Positions 43,463-53,677 of a stretch of DNA of 64,000 nt are shown here, one piece after another. Origin of the DNA: Phaseolibacter flectens ATCC 12775 (GTDB lineage: Bacteria; Pseudomonadota; Gammaproteobacteria; Enterobacterales; Enterobacteriaceae). The DNA is taken from the NCBI RefSeq assembly GCF_000518745.1, contig NZ_JAEE01000006.1, positions 1 through 64,000 of the forward strand, in the 5' to 3' direction. The notes under the pieces are model-generated. The model worked only from the letters and a program-made list of their open reading frames with translations, was not told where the DNA came from and ran no database searches. Made by a program: the position numbers and the translations under genes. Every line of letters begins with the position of its first letter. Within the stretch, counting starts at the first letter, position 1.

Positions 43463-44425
43463 CTAATACAACAATCTGGCCGTCGCAATAAGATCATGAC
43501 GAAAAGGCCTTTTCATGTTCTCAATGGCATCAATGATGTCATGGTGTACCATTTTATCATTTTGTACGCCAACACAACGCCCACCTAACCCTTGCAGTAA
43601 TAAATCAATAGCATAAGCCCCCATTCTGGAGGCTAAAATGCGATCAAAAGCACAGGGCGCGCCTCCCCGTTGAATATGTCCCAACACGGTGGCTCGTGTT
43701 TCACGTCGCGTTTCTTTCTCGATATAAGCTGCCAATTCATGAGGATCACAAATTAATTCAGTAATGGCAACAATGGCGTGTTTTTTCCCTTTCCCTAGCT
43801 CAAGTGTAATTTCACTGACCAATTCTTCTCGAGTGTAAGGTAACTCCGGGATCACCACAAATTCACACCCTCCGGAAATGGCTGCAGCCAAAGTCAGATC
43901 ACCGCAGTGACGCCCCATAACCTGAACCAAAGAAATGCGTTGATGTGACGAAGAGGTATCGCGTAGCCGGTCAATGGCCTCAACCACGGTTTCCAATGCA
44001 GTATGGTAACCAATTGTGTAATCAGTGCCTGCAACATCATTATCGATCGTGCCGGGTAAACCAATGCAAGGAAATCCCATTTCTGTCAATCGCTTTGCAC
44101 CCATGTAAGATCCATCGCCACCAATCACCACCAGTGCATCTAAGCCTCTTTTCTGCATATTCTCAATGGCTATCTGCCTGGTTTCTGGCAGCTGGAATTC
44201 AGGAAAACGCGCTGAACCGAGAAATGTCCCACCGCGATTGATGGTATCTGATACGCTATAACGATCCAGACTGACCATCCTATCTTCATAGAGGCCGAGA
44301 TAACCATCATAGATCCCAAACATCTCTAGCCCTCGAGCCAGACCTGCCCTCACAACACCACGGATTGCTGCATTCATGCCCGGCGCATCACCGCCGCTGG
44401 TTAAGACACCTACCTTCTTTATCAT
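43463..44425 (-). CDS. pfkA: ATP-dependent 6-phosphofructokinase
   Basis: PfkA phosphorylates fructose 6-phosphate, the committed step of glycolysis. From [20 protein letters not shown] the product is 320 residues, the E. coli length. [12 protein letters not shown], the catalytic [12 protein letters not shown] and the [17 protein letters not shown] region are intact. AGAGGT precedes this ATG, and the extension to 44533 is unsupported. fieF, usually between cpxP and pfkA, is replaced by an AMP-ligase/LysO pair. Confidence 0.98.
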   Translation of the reverse strand: MIKKVGVLTSGGDAPGMNAAIRGVVRAGLARGLEMFGIYDGYLGLYEDRMVSLDRYSVSDTINRGGTFLGSARFPEFQLPETRQIAIENMQKRGLDALVVIGGDGSYMGAKRLTEMGFPCIGLPGTIDNDVAGTDYTIGYHTALETVVEAIDRLRDTSSSHQRISLVQVMGRHCGDLTLAAAISGGCEFVVIPELPYTREELVSEITLELGKGKKHAIVAITELICDPHELAAYIEKETRRETRATVLGHIQRGGAPCAFDRILASRMGAYAIDLLLQGLGGRCVGVQNDKMVHHDIIDAIENMKRPFRHDLIATARLLY

Positions 44426-44621
44426 GATGACCTCTGAAAAGAACTGAGCAATGAGGATCCCTCTATCTCCCACCTTACCTCTCGCAACCGGAATATTAAG
44501 GGCATAGAAAGAAAATTTTGCTAAGTTTATCACAGTTCAAAGCCAATTCAGGACTGAATTATCATTGTATTTTGCACGAAAAATAATCTATTTGGGCTAA
44601 CGTTAAAGCAAATTAATCGGT

Positions 44622-44665
44622 AAAAAATAAAAATCTGATGCACAGCTTGTTAACGGCACATCAGA
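44622..44665 (-). terminator. Terminator of the AMP ligase gene
   Basis: On the minus strand TCTGATG (44665-44659) pairs with CATCAGA (44640-44634) and is followed by TTTTTATTTTTT. It lies about 70 bases past the ligase stop and isolates that gene from pfkA. The remaining bases between it and the pfkA start hold no recognisable gene. Confidence 0.82.
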
Positions 44666-44730
44666 TCATCCGGTAATCATACATGTTTCAATTCAAAATA
44701 ATGATAGTCACTTATATTTACTTTTTATTC

Positions 44731-46248
44731 TCAGTATTTTTCTCCTAGTTCAACTAATTTTATTCTGTCTATTTTTAATCTGGAGTTTAGCGGTATCTCA
44801 TCCAAAAATATCACTTTATCCGGTATTTTAAAATCAGGAGCCCCTGATGTGATAAAATGCTTTTTAATGATTTCATCAGGTATTTTTTTCCCGACAATAA
44901 AGGCGAAAATGGCTTGTCCAAGAGCACTATCGTTAATCCCGACAACCGCAGCTTGCTTAATCCCCGTGATACTCAGTAGCAATTCTTCTATCTCGTAACT
45001 ACTGATTTTATTCCCTGTTTTATTGATAACATTTTTCTTTCTATACGCCGTGATGACTTGATTATCTTTAGTCAGCTCAACAATATCCCCTGAGATAAAA
45101 TAATCATCATCGGTAAAAAACTGGCTATTATCCTGATTAAAGTAACCACTAAATATTCCATCATTTTTTAACAATAACTCACCTTTATTTTTACTCTCCC
45201 ATGTACTTTCATCATCCTCATCGGGCACTAGCCTGAACTCAAAATAAATGTCATCGTTGGTAAATTTAATGTCGCTACGAATCGTATTAAAACTAAACCC
45301 TTCTGTCATTCCAAATATTTCAAATAATTTACAATTAAATGCTTCACGGATCTGCTTCGCCAAATCCTCACTTAAAGGCTCTCCGCCGATTTCGACCACT
45401 CGCATTGAGCTTAGATCGTAATTATTTTCCTTGATCAGAGTAACAAACTCATGTGCAAAGGTTGGCACCAAGGCGGTATGGGTGATTTTATTCTGTTGCA
45501 TACTTTTTAGGCATTCACGGATCCCCATTTCGCCACGATCGGTTAAGTGTACCTCAGCACCAGAATACAGAGCACACAGTATTCCGGGTGAATGTAATGT
45601 CATTGGATACATGATCGACAGATAAGCCATAAACCGTGAATCTTCATTGAAATGACAACAGTGCTTCCATTTGGTTGAACGAAAGAACATCTGTTCTGCC
45701 GTAACCGGAATAATTTTGGGTAATCCCGTAGAACCACTGGATGTCATCATTAACATATAAAGCGATTTTTTTGGCGATATCGTAATATTAGCACCAGCAA
45801 AATCCATTTTTATCTTCGTTTCACTTACCTTGAATGCACTGAATTTTTTCTCTGAATGCTTATAAATATTATTAGCCTGTTTTTCATAATCAAAATCAGT
45901 ATAATTCTCAGGATAAAAATAATAATCAGCGTCAGATAACTGTATCAAATGTGTCACTTCACGCTCACGCAGTGTTGGTGCAACAAAAAGTGGAATAATG
46001 CCTAATTTAAAAAATGCAAACATCAGACAAACCGTAATTGTTCTATTTGGCAGCTGTATGATTGCCACTTGTCCAGGCTGGAAGGCGGATTGACTCAGCC
46101 ATTGGCAATAATCGTTTATTTTATCGTAAAATTCGGAATAGGTTAATTGTTGAAAACTGTCTTTTAATGCAATTTTTTCTGGAAAAGAATGACAATTTGC
46201 TAATACTTGTTCAAGAATATTTTCCGTCCCTTTATTTTTTGATGACAT
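44731..46248 (-). CDS. Stand-alone adenylating ligase, EntE/DhbE-like
   Basis: The 505-residue protein belongs to the ANL superfamily that activates carboxylic acids as acyl-AMP. Visible cores are the P-loop TSSGSTGLPK (169-178), FGMTEG (302-307), YFISGD (373-378), the hinge region YRKKNVINKTGNKISSYEIE and the C-terminal catalytic lysine in LKIDR (about 482). Overall it resembles EntE (APDFKIPDKVIFLDEIPLN), but the aryl-acid HNY pocket is replaced by IMY, so the substrate is probably different. AAGGAGG supports ATG 46248. There is no carrier protein domain. It is AT-rich and divergent from a LysO-like exporter. Confidence 0.8.
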   Translation of the reverse strand: MSSKNKGTENILEQVLANCHSFPEKIALKDSFQQLTYSEFYDKINDYCQWLSQSAFQPGQVAIIQLPNRTITVCLMFAFFKLGIIPLFVAPTLREREVTHLIQLSDADYYFYPENYTDFDYEKQANNIYKHSEKKFSAFKVSETKIKMDFAGANITISPKKSLYMLMMTSSGSTGLPKIIPVTAEQMFFRSTKWKHCCHFNEDSRFMAYLSIMYPMTLHSPGILCALYSGAEVHLTDRGEMGIRECLKSMQQNKITHTALVPTFAHEFVTLIKENNYDLSSMRVVEIGGEPLSEDLAKQIREAFNCKLFEIFGMTEGFSFNTIRSDIKFTNDDIYFEFRLVPDEDDESTWESKNKGELLLKNDGIFSGYFNQDNSQFFTDDDYFISGDIVELTKDNQVITAYRKKNVINKTGNKISSYEIEELLLSITGIKQAAVVGINDSALGQAIFAFIVGKKIPDEIIKKHFITSGAPDFKIPDKVIFLDEIPLNSRLKIDRIKLVELGEKY

Positions 46249-46635
46249 AACCATCCCTCCTTGCCATAAAATGTATTTTAAATATCCTATTAGCAGAAGA
46301 TTTAATTTTGTTATTTAATGCCATTTATTAAAAAAAATTATGGTAAATAAATGATGGCGCTATCAATCAATAATAAAAACCTTAGAAATCATCATCATTT
46401 TAACTTTATATTTTCTTTTAAAAAAATATCGTTGAGATTATTTAAAAAATAACCGAGATCAGTTAATTTTAAAAAAGTCATTAATTTAAATACATATATA
46501 ATTTTCAATTACACAGATCACAAAATAAAATGCGCAGTCATCCTTATTTTCCAACAGAAAAAATGCCTAAGGTAATGTTAATATTACTTCCTTCCTGTTA
46601 TAATTTATTGAATAAATATTCAATGAGAGTCTGAA
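46249..46635. other. AT-rich divergent region between ligase and exporter
   Basis: This 387-base, strongly AT-rich stretch carries no gene and presumably holds both promoters. I could not single out a promoter or operator. Its composition suits silencing by H-NS, which is an inference. Confidence 0.4.
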
Positions 46636-47526
46636 ATGTTGTCGTCGCTATTCTCCATCGCCACTGTACTTTTTCTGCTATTCAGCGGATACCTTGTCGG
46701 AAAATGCCTACCACTCAAATGGGTGAATACCATTACTGCCAAGATATCTCTACTGGTGATGTTATTAATATTTTGTATGGGGATAGACTTTGGTCAGATT
46801 TTTATCAATCCTAATTTAGGGAAAATGATCCTGGTTCATGCCCTTACCTTAGCAGGAATGATCACCGTGATCACCGGCATAATATTGTATCGCCCGAATC
46901 CGACAACCAGCAAACCAACGCTTACGGTTTTTTTTACACCAATATCGGGCTGTCTAAAAGTCATACTGGCTTTTCTCCTCGGTATTGCCTTTTTTTATAC
47001 GACTCAGTTAACCCTCAGTCAGTTTCATTTTTCCAGTAGCGATGTCCTCTATCTAGTCATTTTCCTTATAGGCATGGACCTGATACATTTTCATCTTGCA
47101 GGATTGAATCAAGATGTGATTATTGTCCCTTTACTCGCCATTTTTGCCACTGTACTCTCTGCCGGACTGTTCAGTCTATTGTCCGACTTTCCTTTCAAGC
47201 AGGCCTTATTGGTCTCCAGCGGCTACGGCTGGTTCTCTTTATCGGGTCCTCTAGTCAGTCAACTGATCTCACCTGAAATGGGGGCAATGGCCTTTATGAC
47301 TGATTTCTTAAGAGAAATTTTCAGCATCTTGTTTTTATTTATGTTTGGAAAGACACAACCTCGCTCAGCTATCGGTGTCGCAGGCGCGACGGCCATGGAT
47401 TCTGTCCTGCCTTTTATCAAAAAGAATTGCCACCCTGACGATGTCCGTTACGCGATGATCAGTGGTTTATTGCTGACGCTGTTAGTTCCCTTACTCATCT
47501 CAATACTGGCTGGATGGATATCATGA
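46636..47526 (+). CDS. LysO-family (DUF340) inner membrane exporter
   Basis: The 296-residue protein has about eight hydrophobic segments. Its C-terminal half closely follows E. coli LysO/YbjE, a lysine and thialysine exporter: SSGYGWFSLSGPLVSQL, MTDFLREIFSILF, GVAGATAMDSVLPFI and GLLLTLLVPLLISI. The length is typical. It is divergent from the AMP ligase. Whether it exports lysine or the ligase's product cannot be read here, and its base composition is nearer the chromosome than the ligase's. Confidence 0.85.
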   Translation: MLSSLFSIATVLFLLFSGYLVGKCLPLKWVNTITAKISLLVMLLIFCMGIDFGQIFINPNLGKMILVHALTLAGMITVITGIILYRPNPTTSKPTLTVFFTPISGCLKVILAFLLGIAFFYTTQLTLSQFHFSSSDVLYLVIFLIGMDLIHFHLAGLNQDVIIVPLLAIFATVLSAGLFSLLSDFPFKQALLVSSGYGWFSLSGPLVSQLISPEMGAMAFMTDFLREIFSILFLFMFGKTQPRSAIGVAGATAMDSVLPFIKKNCHPDDVRYAMISGLLLTLLVPLLISILAGWIS

Positions 47527-47740
47527 CCTTTAACTTGCTGTTAGCAGTAAAATTCTTTGTTATAAACCTAATAAGCTGTTGATTACGTTTTTTAAACGGA
47601 CAGGAATGACTTTTCAATACTCGTATCAATTTGAACACCGCCATCGGTATCGACATAGTTATTCTGTTAGTTTTATATTGAGTTCTCTCTTTTAGTCGCT
47701 ATTCATTGACGCTAAAGCAAAAAATGCCCCAATGACAGGC

Positions 47741-47767
47741 AAAAAAAAGCCCAAGCATAGCTCGGGC
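47741..47767 (-). terminator. cpxP/cpxQ terminator
   Basis: On the minus strand GCCCGAGC and GCTTGGGC form a stem around TAT and are followed by a run of eight Ts. Confidence 0.9.
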
Positions 47768-47800
47768 AAAGACAAGGACAGTGTCTGAAAATAAATGGAG
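47741..47800 (-). ncRNA. cpxQ: CpxQ-like 3'UTR small RNA
   Basis: The cpxP 3' UTR on the minus strand contains AGACACTGTCCTTGTCTT (47786 downward), then a GC stem and eight Us. As I remember E. coli CpxQ, its seed is AGACACCAUCCCUGUCUU in the same place before a terminator, so most bases agree. CpxQ is cut from cpxP mRNA by RNase E, binds Hfq and represses envelope-protein mRNAs. The exact 5' end is not determined. Confidence 0.72.
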
Positions 47801-47804
47801 TTGA

Positions 47805-48272
47805 TTAATGGAAATCTCTTACAGCTCGATTTAGCTGTTGCATTGCTGCTACTTCATAACTAAAGCAATGATCTAATTTGGCCTTTTGTTTTTTATCAAG
47901 TAATTTATACATCATGTTAAGGACATGCATCGTTTCCAATTGCTGGTTTAGCTGCTTCTGAAAACGTTGGGTCATAAACTCTTTTGCTTTCTCACCATCA
48001 AAATGTTCAGCGGTGATCATGTCACGCATTTTAATGATATCTTCAGGATCAGGATCCGCATAGTCAGGACGTAAACGACTCATGATATCGCGTATTTGCA
48101 TTTTCTGATGTTCATTCAACGAAACGGCTTTAAATAGATAGTCCTGTAAATTTTGAGTCATAATACCTTGTGTTACGACGTGACACTGTTGATCCGTGTC
48201 TTTGCTATCTTTTGCAACAGCTTGACTGATTATCAGCAAAGGAGTCAACAGTGCGACACATAAACGAATCAT
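47805..48272 (-). CDS. cpxP: Periplasmic Cpx stress adaptor CpxP
   Basis: CpxP dampens CpxA and helps deliver misfolded proteins to DegP. The 155-residue product has a signal peptide (LCVALLTPLLIISQAVA) and an alpha-helical body with the Spy/CpxP-type turn region SLNEHQKMQIRDIMSRLRP. It is divergent from cpxRA, with a perfect CpxR box between. Its 3' UTR carries a CpxQ-like RNA. Confidence 0.9.
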   Translation of the reverse strand: MIRLCVALLTPLLIISQAVAKDSKDTDQQCHVVTQGIMTQNLQDYLFKAVSLNEHQKMQIRDIMSRLRPDYADPDPEDIIKMRDMITAEHFDGEKAKEFMTQRFQKQLNQQLETMHVLNMMYKLLDKKQKAKLDHCFSYEVAAMQQLNRAVRDFH

Positions 48273-48350
48273 CCTGACCTCCGGATGCTTTAATCTGTAT
48301 CTCGATTAAAATAAGTATAGGGCGTGAGCTGAAAATCTCCGTCAGGGGGT

Positions 48351-48365
48351 GTAAAACTAAGTAAA
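48351..48365. promoter_or_regulatory. CpxR box
   Basis: GTAAA (48351-48355), five bases, GTAAA (48361-48365) is an exact match to the GTAAA-N5-GTAAA pattern bound by phosphorylated CpxR. It lies between divergent cpxP and cpxR, 53 bases before cpxR, and should control both. Confidence 0.9.
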
Positions 48366-48418
48366 GTGATACACGTCTTTGCTAGGAACAAGGTATTTTT
48401 CCTTTTGGAGGAAACATT

Positions 48419-49114
48419 ATGCATAAAATATTACTCGTTGATGATGACCAAGAGTTGACATCACTACTCAAAGAATTACTTGAAATGGAAGGTTTTTCAG
48501 TCGTATTGGCCAGTGATGGCGAGCAGGCCTTAGCTCGGATAGAGAGTTCTATCGATTTAGTCTTGCTGGATATCATGATGCCAAAGAAGAATGGTATCGA
48601 TACACTAAAAGAGCTGCGTCAACAATATCAAACACCGGTGATTATGCTGACTGCACGAGGCAGTGAGCTGGATCGCGTGCTAGGATTAGAGCTTGGTGCT
48701 GATGATTATTTACCGAAACCATTCAATGACCGCGAATTGATTGCGCGTATCCGAGCACTACTTCGGCGTTCAAACTGGAGTGATCTCCCGCAAACTGACT
48801 CGCACAGTCAATCTCTGCAAGTGGATATGCTGCAATTGAATCCCGGTCGCCAAGAGGCCAAGTTTGCCCAACAAACCTTAGAATTAACTGGCACGGAGTT
48901 TACTCTGCTGTATTTATTAGCGAAAAATTTAGGTCAAGTGGTTTCCCGTGAACATCTGAGCCAAGAAGTTTTAGGCAAACGCCTCACCCCATTTGATCGC
49001 GCCATCGATATGCATATTTCTAATTTACGACGTAAGTTACCTGAGCGGGTGGATGGTTTGCCTTGGTTTAAAACCCTGAGAGGGCGGGGTTACCTCATGG
49101 TATCCGTCTCATGA
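48419..49114 (+). CDS. cpxR: Envelope stress response regulator CpxR
   Basis: CpxR is the OmpR-family response regulator of the Cpx system. The 231-residue protein has the acidic pocket KILLVDDDQE, the phospho-acceptor aspartate in VLLDIMMPKKNG (about residue 51), and a C-terminal winged helix (ELTGTEFTLLYLLAKNLGQVV). GGAGG precedes the ATG. Its end overlaps cpxA by 4 bases. Confidence 0.98.
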   Translation: MHKILLVDDDQELTSLLKELLEMEGFSVVLASDGEQALARIESSIDLVLLDIMMPKKNGIDTLKELRQQYQTPVIMLTARGSELDRVLGLELGADDYLPKPFNDRELIARIRALLRRSNWSDLPQTDSHSQSLQVDMLQLNPGRQEAKFAQQTLELTGTEFTLLYLLAKNLGQVVSREHLSQEVLGKRLTPFDRAIDMHISNLRRKLPERVDGLPWFKTLRGRGYLMVSVS

Positions 49115-50484
49115 TCCGCAGTTTGACGACGAGGATCTTTGCTATTTTTTGGCTGACGCTGGCCATGGTATTAATGCTCGTCCTCTTAGTGCCACGGCTG
49201 GACTCCCGTCAAATTACCCCATTGCTAGAAAAAGAACAACGCCTTGGGACGATGATTGAGCAACACGTCGAGGCTGAACTGGCCGCGAATCCGCCCAATG
49301 ATTTAATCTGGTGGCGCAGACTCTATCAGGCAATGGATAAGTGGGCACCACCAGGGCAACAATTACTGCTTGTCACCTCCGAGGGACGGGTTTTAGGTGC
49401 ACAAAATAATGAAATGCAGATCATTCGTAATTTTATTGGCCAGTCGGATAATGCCGAACATCCTATGAAGAAAAAGTATGGTCGACTGGAAATGGTCGGA
49501 CCCTTTGCTATTCAAGATGCCAATGAAGAATATCAACTTTATATGATCCGCCCTGCAAGTAGCTCACAGCTTGATTTCGTGAATCTCTTATTTGACCGTC
49601 CTTTGCTACTACTGGCTGTGACCATGCTGATCAGTGCACCATTGCTGTTATGGCTAGCTTGGAGTATTGCAAAACCCGCACGAAAACTGAAATTTGCTGC
49701 CGATGAAGTGGCAAGAGGTAACCTGAAACAGCACCCTGATCTTGAAGCAGGTCCACAAGAATTCCTCGCCGTCGGTTCCAGTTTTAACCAAATGATAAGC
49801 GCACTAGAAAGAATAATGAATGGCCAACAACGCTTATTATCTGACATTAGTCACGAATTACGTACTCCCCTCACTCGTTTGCAACTTGCCACTGCAATAC
49901 TCAGACGCCGTTCCGGTGAGAGTAAAGAATTACAACGTATTGAAAATGAAGCACGACGACTAGACAGTATGATTAACGACTTATTAGTCCTCTCTCGCAA
50001 TCAGCAAAAACAAGCGCTGGTTAGTGAAAGTCTTAAAGCAAACCAGCTCTGGAGCTCCGTACTGGATAACGCCATTTTTGAAGCTGAGCAAATAAACAAA
50101 GAGATAAAGGTTAATTACCCGCCTGGACCTTGGCCAATTTACGGTAATCCCCATGTACTAGAAAGTGCCGTAGAAAATATTATCCGTAATGCTTTACGCT
50201 ATTCTCACTCGCTCATTGAGATCAGTTTTTCTGTTGATCGTGATGGGATGACATTACACGTAGATGATGACGGCCCTGGTATACCTGAAGCAGATCGAGA
50301 ACAGATTTTCCGTCCCTTCTACCGAACTGATGAAGCGCGTGACCGGGAGAGTGGTGGCAGTGGACTTGGCTTAGCGATTGTCGATACGGCTATCAGTCAG
50401 CATAATGGTAAGGTCACGGCTAATGACAGTCCATTGGGTGGACTCAGATTGACGATCTGGTTGCCGTTGTATTCCATTCGTTAA
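49111..50484 (+). CDS. cpxA: Envelope stress sensor kinase CpxA
   Basis: CpxA senses misfolded envelope proteins and phosphorylates CpxR. The 457-residue protein has two membrane helices (about residues 8-27 and 163-185) flanking a periplasmic sensor, and a HAMP linker. The phosphorylated histidine is in [15 protein letters not shown]. The ATPase boxes are [22 protein letters not shown] and SGLGLAIVD. It is translationally coupled to cpxR by an ATGA overlap. Confidence 0.98.
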   Translation: MIRSLTTRIFAIFWLTLAMVLMLVLLVPRLDSRQITPLLEKEQRLGTMIEQHVEAELAANPPNDLIWWRRLYQAMDKWAPPGQQLLLVTSEGRVLGAQNNEMQIIRNFIGQSDNAEHPMKKKYGRLEMVGPFAIQDANEEYQLYMIRPASSSQLDFVNLLFDRPLLLLAVTMLISAPLLLWLAWSIAKPARKLKFAADEVARGNLKQHPDLEAGPQEFLAVGSSFNQMISALERIMNGQQRLLSDISHELRTPLTRLQLATAILRRRSGESKELQRIENEARRLDSMINDLLVLSRNQQKQALVSESLKANQLWSSVLDNAIFEAEQINKEIKVNYPPGPWPIYGNPHVLESAVENIIRNALRYSHSLIEISFSVDRDGMTLHVDDDGPGIPEADREQIFRPFYRTDEARDRESGGSGLGLAIVDTAISQHNGKVTANDSPLGGLRLTIWLPLYSIR

Positions 50485-50524
50485 TAATTTGCTATCCTGC
50501 GACTCTCTCTATAATGGAGTCGCT

Positions 50525-50998
50525 ATGATCAATATCGTATTATTTGAACCTGAAATCCCACCCAATACTGGTAATATCATTCGTCTATGTGCCAATACAG
50601 GCTTTACATTACACTTGATAGAACCACTGGGCTTTGATTGGGATGATAAAAGACTGCGCCGTGCGGGTCTCGATTATCATGAATTTACCGCTGTAAAAAA
50701 ACACGCAAATTATCCGCAATTTATTGCAAATGAGCAGCCTCAACGCCTATTTGCACTGACGACAAAAGGCACGCCCACACACAGTGCAGTGCAGTGGCAA
50801 AGCGGGGACTATCTGATGTTTGGGCCAGAGAGTCGCGGTATACCGGCAACCATCCTAGACTCTCTGCCGACATCACAGAAAATCAGAATTCCGATGGTGG
50901 CAGATAGCAGGAGCATGAATCTTTCAAATTCAGTGGCGGTTGTGGTTTACGAAGCGTGGCGTCAGCTGGGTTATGCTGGGGCGTTACTGAGAGAATAG
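50525..50998 (+). CDS. trmL: tRNA (cytidine/uridine-34-2'-O)-methyltransferase
   Basis: TrmL methylates the wobble ribose of two leucine tRNAs. The 157-residue SPOUT protein starts at [18 protein letters not shown]. It has the knot motifs [11 protein letters not shown] and [28 protein letters not shown] ribosome site precedes ATG 50525, and the longer frame from 50489 is unsupported. In Yersinia it likewise follows cpxA. Confidence 0.96.
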   Translation: MINIVLFEPEIPPNTGNIIRLCANTGFTLHLIEPLGFDWDDKRLRRAGLDYHEFTAVKKHANYPQFIANEQPQRLFALTTKGTPTHSAVQWQSGDYLMFGPESRGIPATILDSLPTSQKIRIPMVADSRSMNLSNSVAVVVYEAWRQLGYAGALLRE

Positions 50999-51016
50999 CG
51001 GTGCCACATCTATCAG

Positions 51017-51832
51017 TTAGATCCCATCACCGTATTCAAAACCCACATCACTGAAATGTTGGTCCATATCGACTGAGGGTTTCAGACTGCCCGGTCTGCC
51101 AACGATCCTCGCGGGAATTCCAGCAACAGTGGTGTGTGCTGGGACTGACGCCAAGACCACAGAACCTGCGCCGATTTTAGCCCCTCTCCCCACTTCAATA
51201 TTGCCTAACACTTTGGCACCGGCGCCAATCATGACGCCTTCACGAATTTTAGGGTGTCTGTCACCACACGTTTTACCCGTCCCACCTAAGGTCACCGATT
51301 GTAGGATAGAAACATCATTTTCAACAACAGCCGTTTCACCAATTACAATGCCAGTGGAATGATCGAGCATAATGCCATAGCCAATATTCGCAGCAGGGTG
51401 GATATCCACATCAAAAGCGACAGAGATTTCATTTTGCAAATAAATTGCCAAGGAACGCCGTCCTTGTAACCATAACCAGTGTGCAATCCGGTAGGACTGT
51501 AAAGCATGAAAGCCTTTTAGATACAGCAAGGGCGTAGACAGTTTATCGACCGCAGGATCCCGTTCACTGACCGCAATAATATCCCTCGCGGCAGAAATAA
51601 CCATACTTTGCTCGGCACAATAAGCCTGCTGGATAATTTCCAAGATCTCAATCGCGGGCATAATCGTGTTGGCGAGCTTATTTGCTAAGATATAGCTCAA
51701 TGCACTGGCTAAATTATCATGTTTAAGGATAGTTGAATGGAATAAACCCGACAGCATGACTTCTTCACTCGCCATCAAATGCGCTTCAGCCGTTAATTTA
51801 TCCCAGATATTGGCTAATTCTTTAGAATGCAT
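51017..51832 (-). CDS. cysE: Serine O-acetyltransferase
   Basis: CysE acetylates serine, the feedback-controlled first step of cysteine synthesis. The 271-residue product has an N-terminal helical domain, then a left-handed beta helix with the catalytic histidine region IMLDHSTGIVIGETAV and GGDRHPK-type CGDRHPKIREGVMIGAGA. The C-terminal tail ends in Ile (FEYGDGI), as needed to bind cysteine synthase. It is the last gene of secB-gpsA-cysE. Confidence 0.97.
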   Translation of the reverse strand: MHSKELANIWDKLTAEAHLMASEEVMLSGLFHSTILKHDNLASALSYILANKLANTIMPAIEILEIIQQAYCAEQSMVISAARDIIAVSERDPAVDKLSTPLLYLKGFHALQSYRIAHWLWLQGRRSLAIYLQNEISVAFDVDIHPAANIGYGIMLDHSTGIVIGETAVVENDVSILQSVTLGGTGKTCGDRHPKIREGVMIGAGAKVLGNIEVGRGAKIGAGSVVLASVPAHTTVAGIPARIVGRPGSLKPSVDMDQHFSDVGFEYGDGI

Positions 51833-51907
51833 TTAAAACCCCGGCGCGGATCATCTAAAAAGAAATCATGATTTGAGTAATGTTAACAATTAGCCTAAAG
51901 ATTATTT

Positions 51908-52927
51908 TTAGAAAAAGGTGCGTTCATCTTTTTTGGCTCGCCTTAACAGATCGAGAGCTGCCTCTTGGGCTGGCTTCTTACAATACAGTACCTGATAGAT
52001 CTGTTCAGTGATAGGCATCTCAACAGCGTAACGACTGGCCAACATTCTTACCTCTTGGGTATTCCGATAACCTTCGACCACCTGACCAATGTCTTGCAGT
52101 GCTTGATTGGCATTCACTCCTTGACCAAGTAGTAATCCAAACCGACGGTTTCGTGATTGATTATCGGTACAAGTTAGAATCATATCACCTAAACCAGCCA
52201 TACCCATGAAGGTCGCCGGTTCTGCCCCTATCGCGACACCTAATCGCGTTAACTCAGCCATTCCCCGAGTAATCAGGGCAGTACGAGCATTGGCACCAAA
52301 CCCGATCCCATCGGAGATACCCGCCCCAATTGCAATCACATTTTTCACCGCGCCCCCCAGCTGTACACCGATGTAATCGGGATTGCTGTAGACACGAAAG
52401 CTTTTACCACAGTGCAGCTTTTTTTGTAAGTCTTGGGCAAAATCACAATCGGTTGCTGCCAACGTAATTGCGGTAGGCATTCCTGCTGCTAACTCTTTGG
52501 CAAAGGTGGGACCAGAAATGACCGCAAGGGGGATACGATCACCCAAAATCTCTCGAGCCACATCCATCAATAAGCGTCCCGTTTCTGGCTCCAACCCTTT
52601 TGTTGCCCATACAACGCGTGAATCACTCTGTAAAAATGGTTTGATTTGTTGCAACACGGCGGAGAAAACGTGACTTGGCACGACAACCAGAATATCTTGG
52701 CTGCGCCCAACCGCTTGACACAAATCAGATTCGACCACCAATGGCTCGGGAAAAATCACACCTGCGAGGTAATGTTCGTTACACCTTGACTCCGCCATTG
52801 CTTTAATCTGCTGAGGATGATGCCCCCAGAGGGTAACCGGATGCCCGTTACGTGAAAGTGTGATCGCCAGTGCCGTACCATAAGAACCGGCACCAAGCAC
52901 TGTGACAGAGTGATTACGCGGATCCAT
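51908..52927 (-). CDS. gpsA: Glycerol-3-phosphate dehydrogenase (NAD(P)+)
   Basis: GpsA reduces dihydroxyacetone phosphate to sn-glycerol 3-phosphate for phospholipid synthesis. From [20 protein letters not shown] the product is 339 residues. The Rossmann motif is at the N terminus, and the catalytic lysine lies in [16 protein letters not shown]. Its ATG shares one base with the secB stop (TAATG), which favours this start over the upstream frame to 53056 inside secB. Confidence 0.97.
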   Translation of the reverse strand: MDPRNHSVTVLGAGSYGTALAITLSRNGHPVTLWGHHPQQIKAMAESRCNEHYLAGVIFPEPLVVESDLCQAVGRSQDILVVVPSHVFSAVLQQIKPFLQSDSRVVWATKGLEPETGRLLMDVAREILGDRIPLAVISGPTFAKELAAGMPTAITLAATDCDFAQDLQKKLHCGKSFRVYSNPDYIGVQLGGAVKNVIAIGAGISDGIGFGANARTALITRGMAELTRLGVAIGAEPATFMGMAGLGDMILTCTDNQSRNRRFGLLLGQGVNANQALQDIGQVVEGYRNTQEVRMLASRYAVEMPITEQIYQVLYCKKPAQEAALDLLRRAKKDERTFF

Positions 52928-53406
52928 TAAGAATCCAGTGACGCGTTGTTGTTCTGCTGACTCTGTTCCAGATAGTTCATATATAACATATCGAAATTCA
53001 CCGGCGCCAAATTCAGTTGAGGGAAAGTGCCACGCGTTATCATTGATGAAATGCACTCACGCGCATAAGGGAACAAAATCGTTGGGCAATAAGCCCCTAA
53101 GCAATGAGCTAATTGACTCGCATCCAGTCCTGCGATAGAAAAAATGCCCGCTTGTTTTACTTCACAAAGGAAGGCTGTTTCTCCGTTTAGTGTCGCAGTA
53201 ACAATCACGCGTAAAACCACTTCGTGGATACCTTTATCTAGTTCAGACGATGAGGAATCGAGATCCAATTTCACTTCGGGTTCCCAATTTTTTTGGAATA
53301 CGGCCGGGGCGTTAGGGACTTCAAAGGACACATCTTTAGTATAAATACGCTGGATTTGAAAATCCATACTCGTGTTATTTTGATCGTTCGTTTGTTGTTC
53401 TGACAT
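52927..53406 (-). CDS. secB: Protein-export chaperone SecB
   Basis: SecB keeps preproteins unfolded and hands them to SecA. The 159-residue protein contains the conserved [32 protein letters not shown] and [21 protein letters not shown] 53406 with AAGGAAATGAG is preferred over GTG 53409. A Gln/Asn-rich N-terminal insertion makes it slightly longer than the E. coli form. grxC, usually upstream, is missing. Confidence 0.97.
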   Translation of the reverse strand: MSEQQTNDQNNTSMDFQIQRIYTKDVSFEVPNAPAVFQKNWEPEVKLDLDSSSSELDKGIHEVVLRVIVTATLNGETAFLCEVKQAGIFSIAGLDASQLAHCLGAYCPTILFPYARECISSMITRGTFPQLNLAPVNFDMLYMNYLEQSQQNNNASLDS

Positions 53407-53677
53407 CACTCATTTCCTTCTTAATAATTAAAAGCGCGAGATAAAACGGGTAAAGAATATATCCCTATTTCTAAACAATTAATCGTCTCTGGCACGCTCT
53501 TGCACCACAGCACACAACACCGGAAATCGGGTTCATGTCATGCATGCTAAGGCGAAACATCAAAGAGACCAACAACATCTATCCCATTACAAGACGGCAT
53601 ATTTTAGCCGATTCAACACCGAAATTAACAGGTAAACTGTCCCTATTTCCCTATGCAGCGCGGAGCAATAATGTCAC

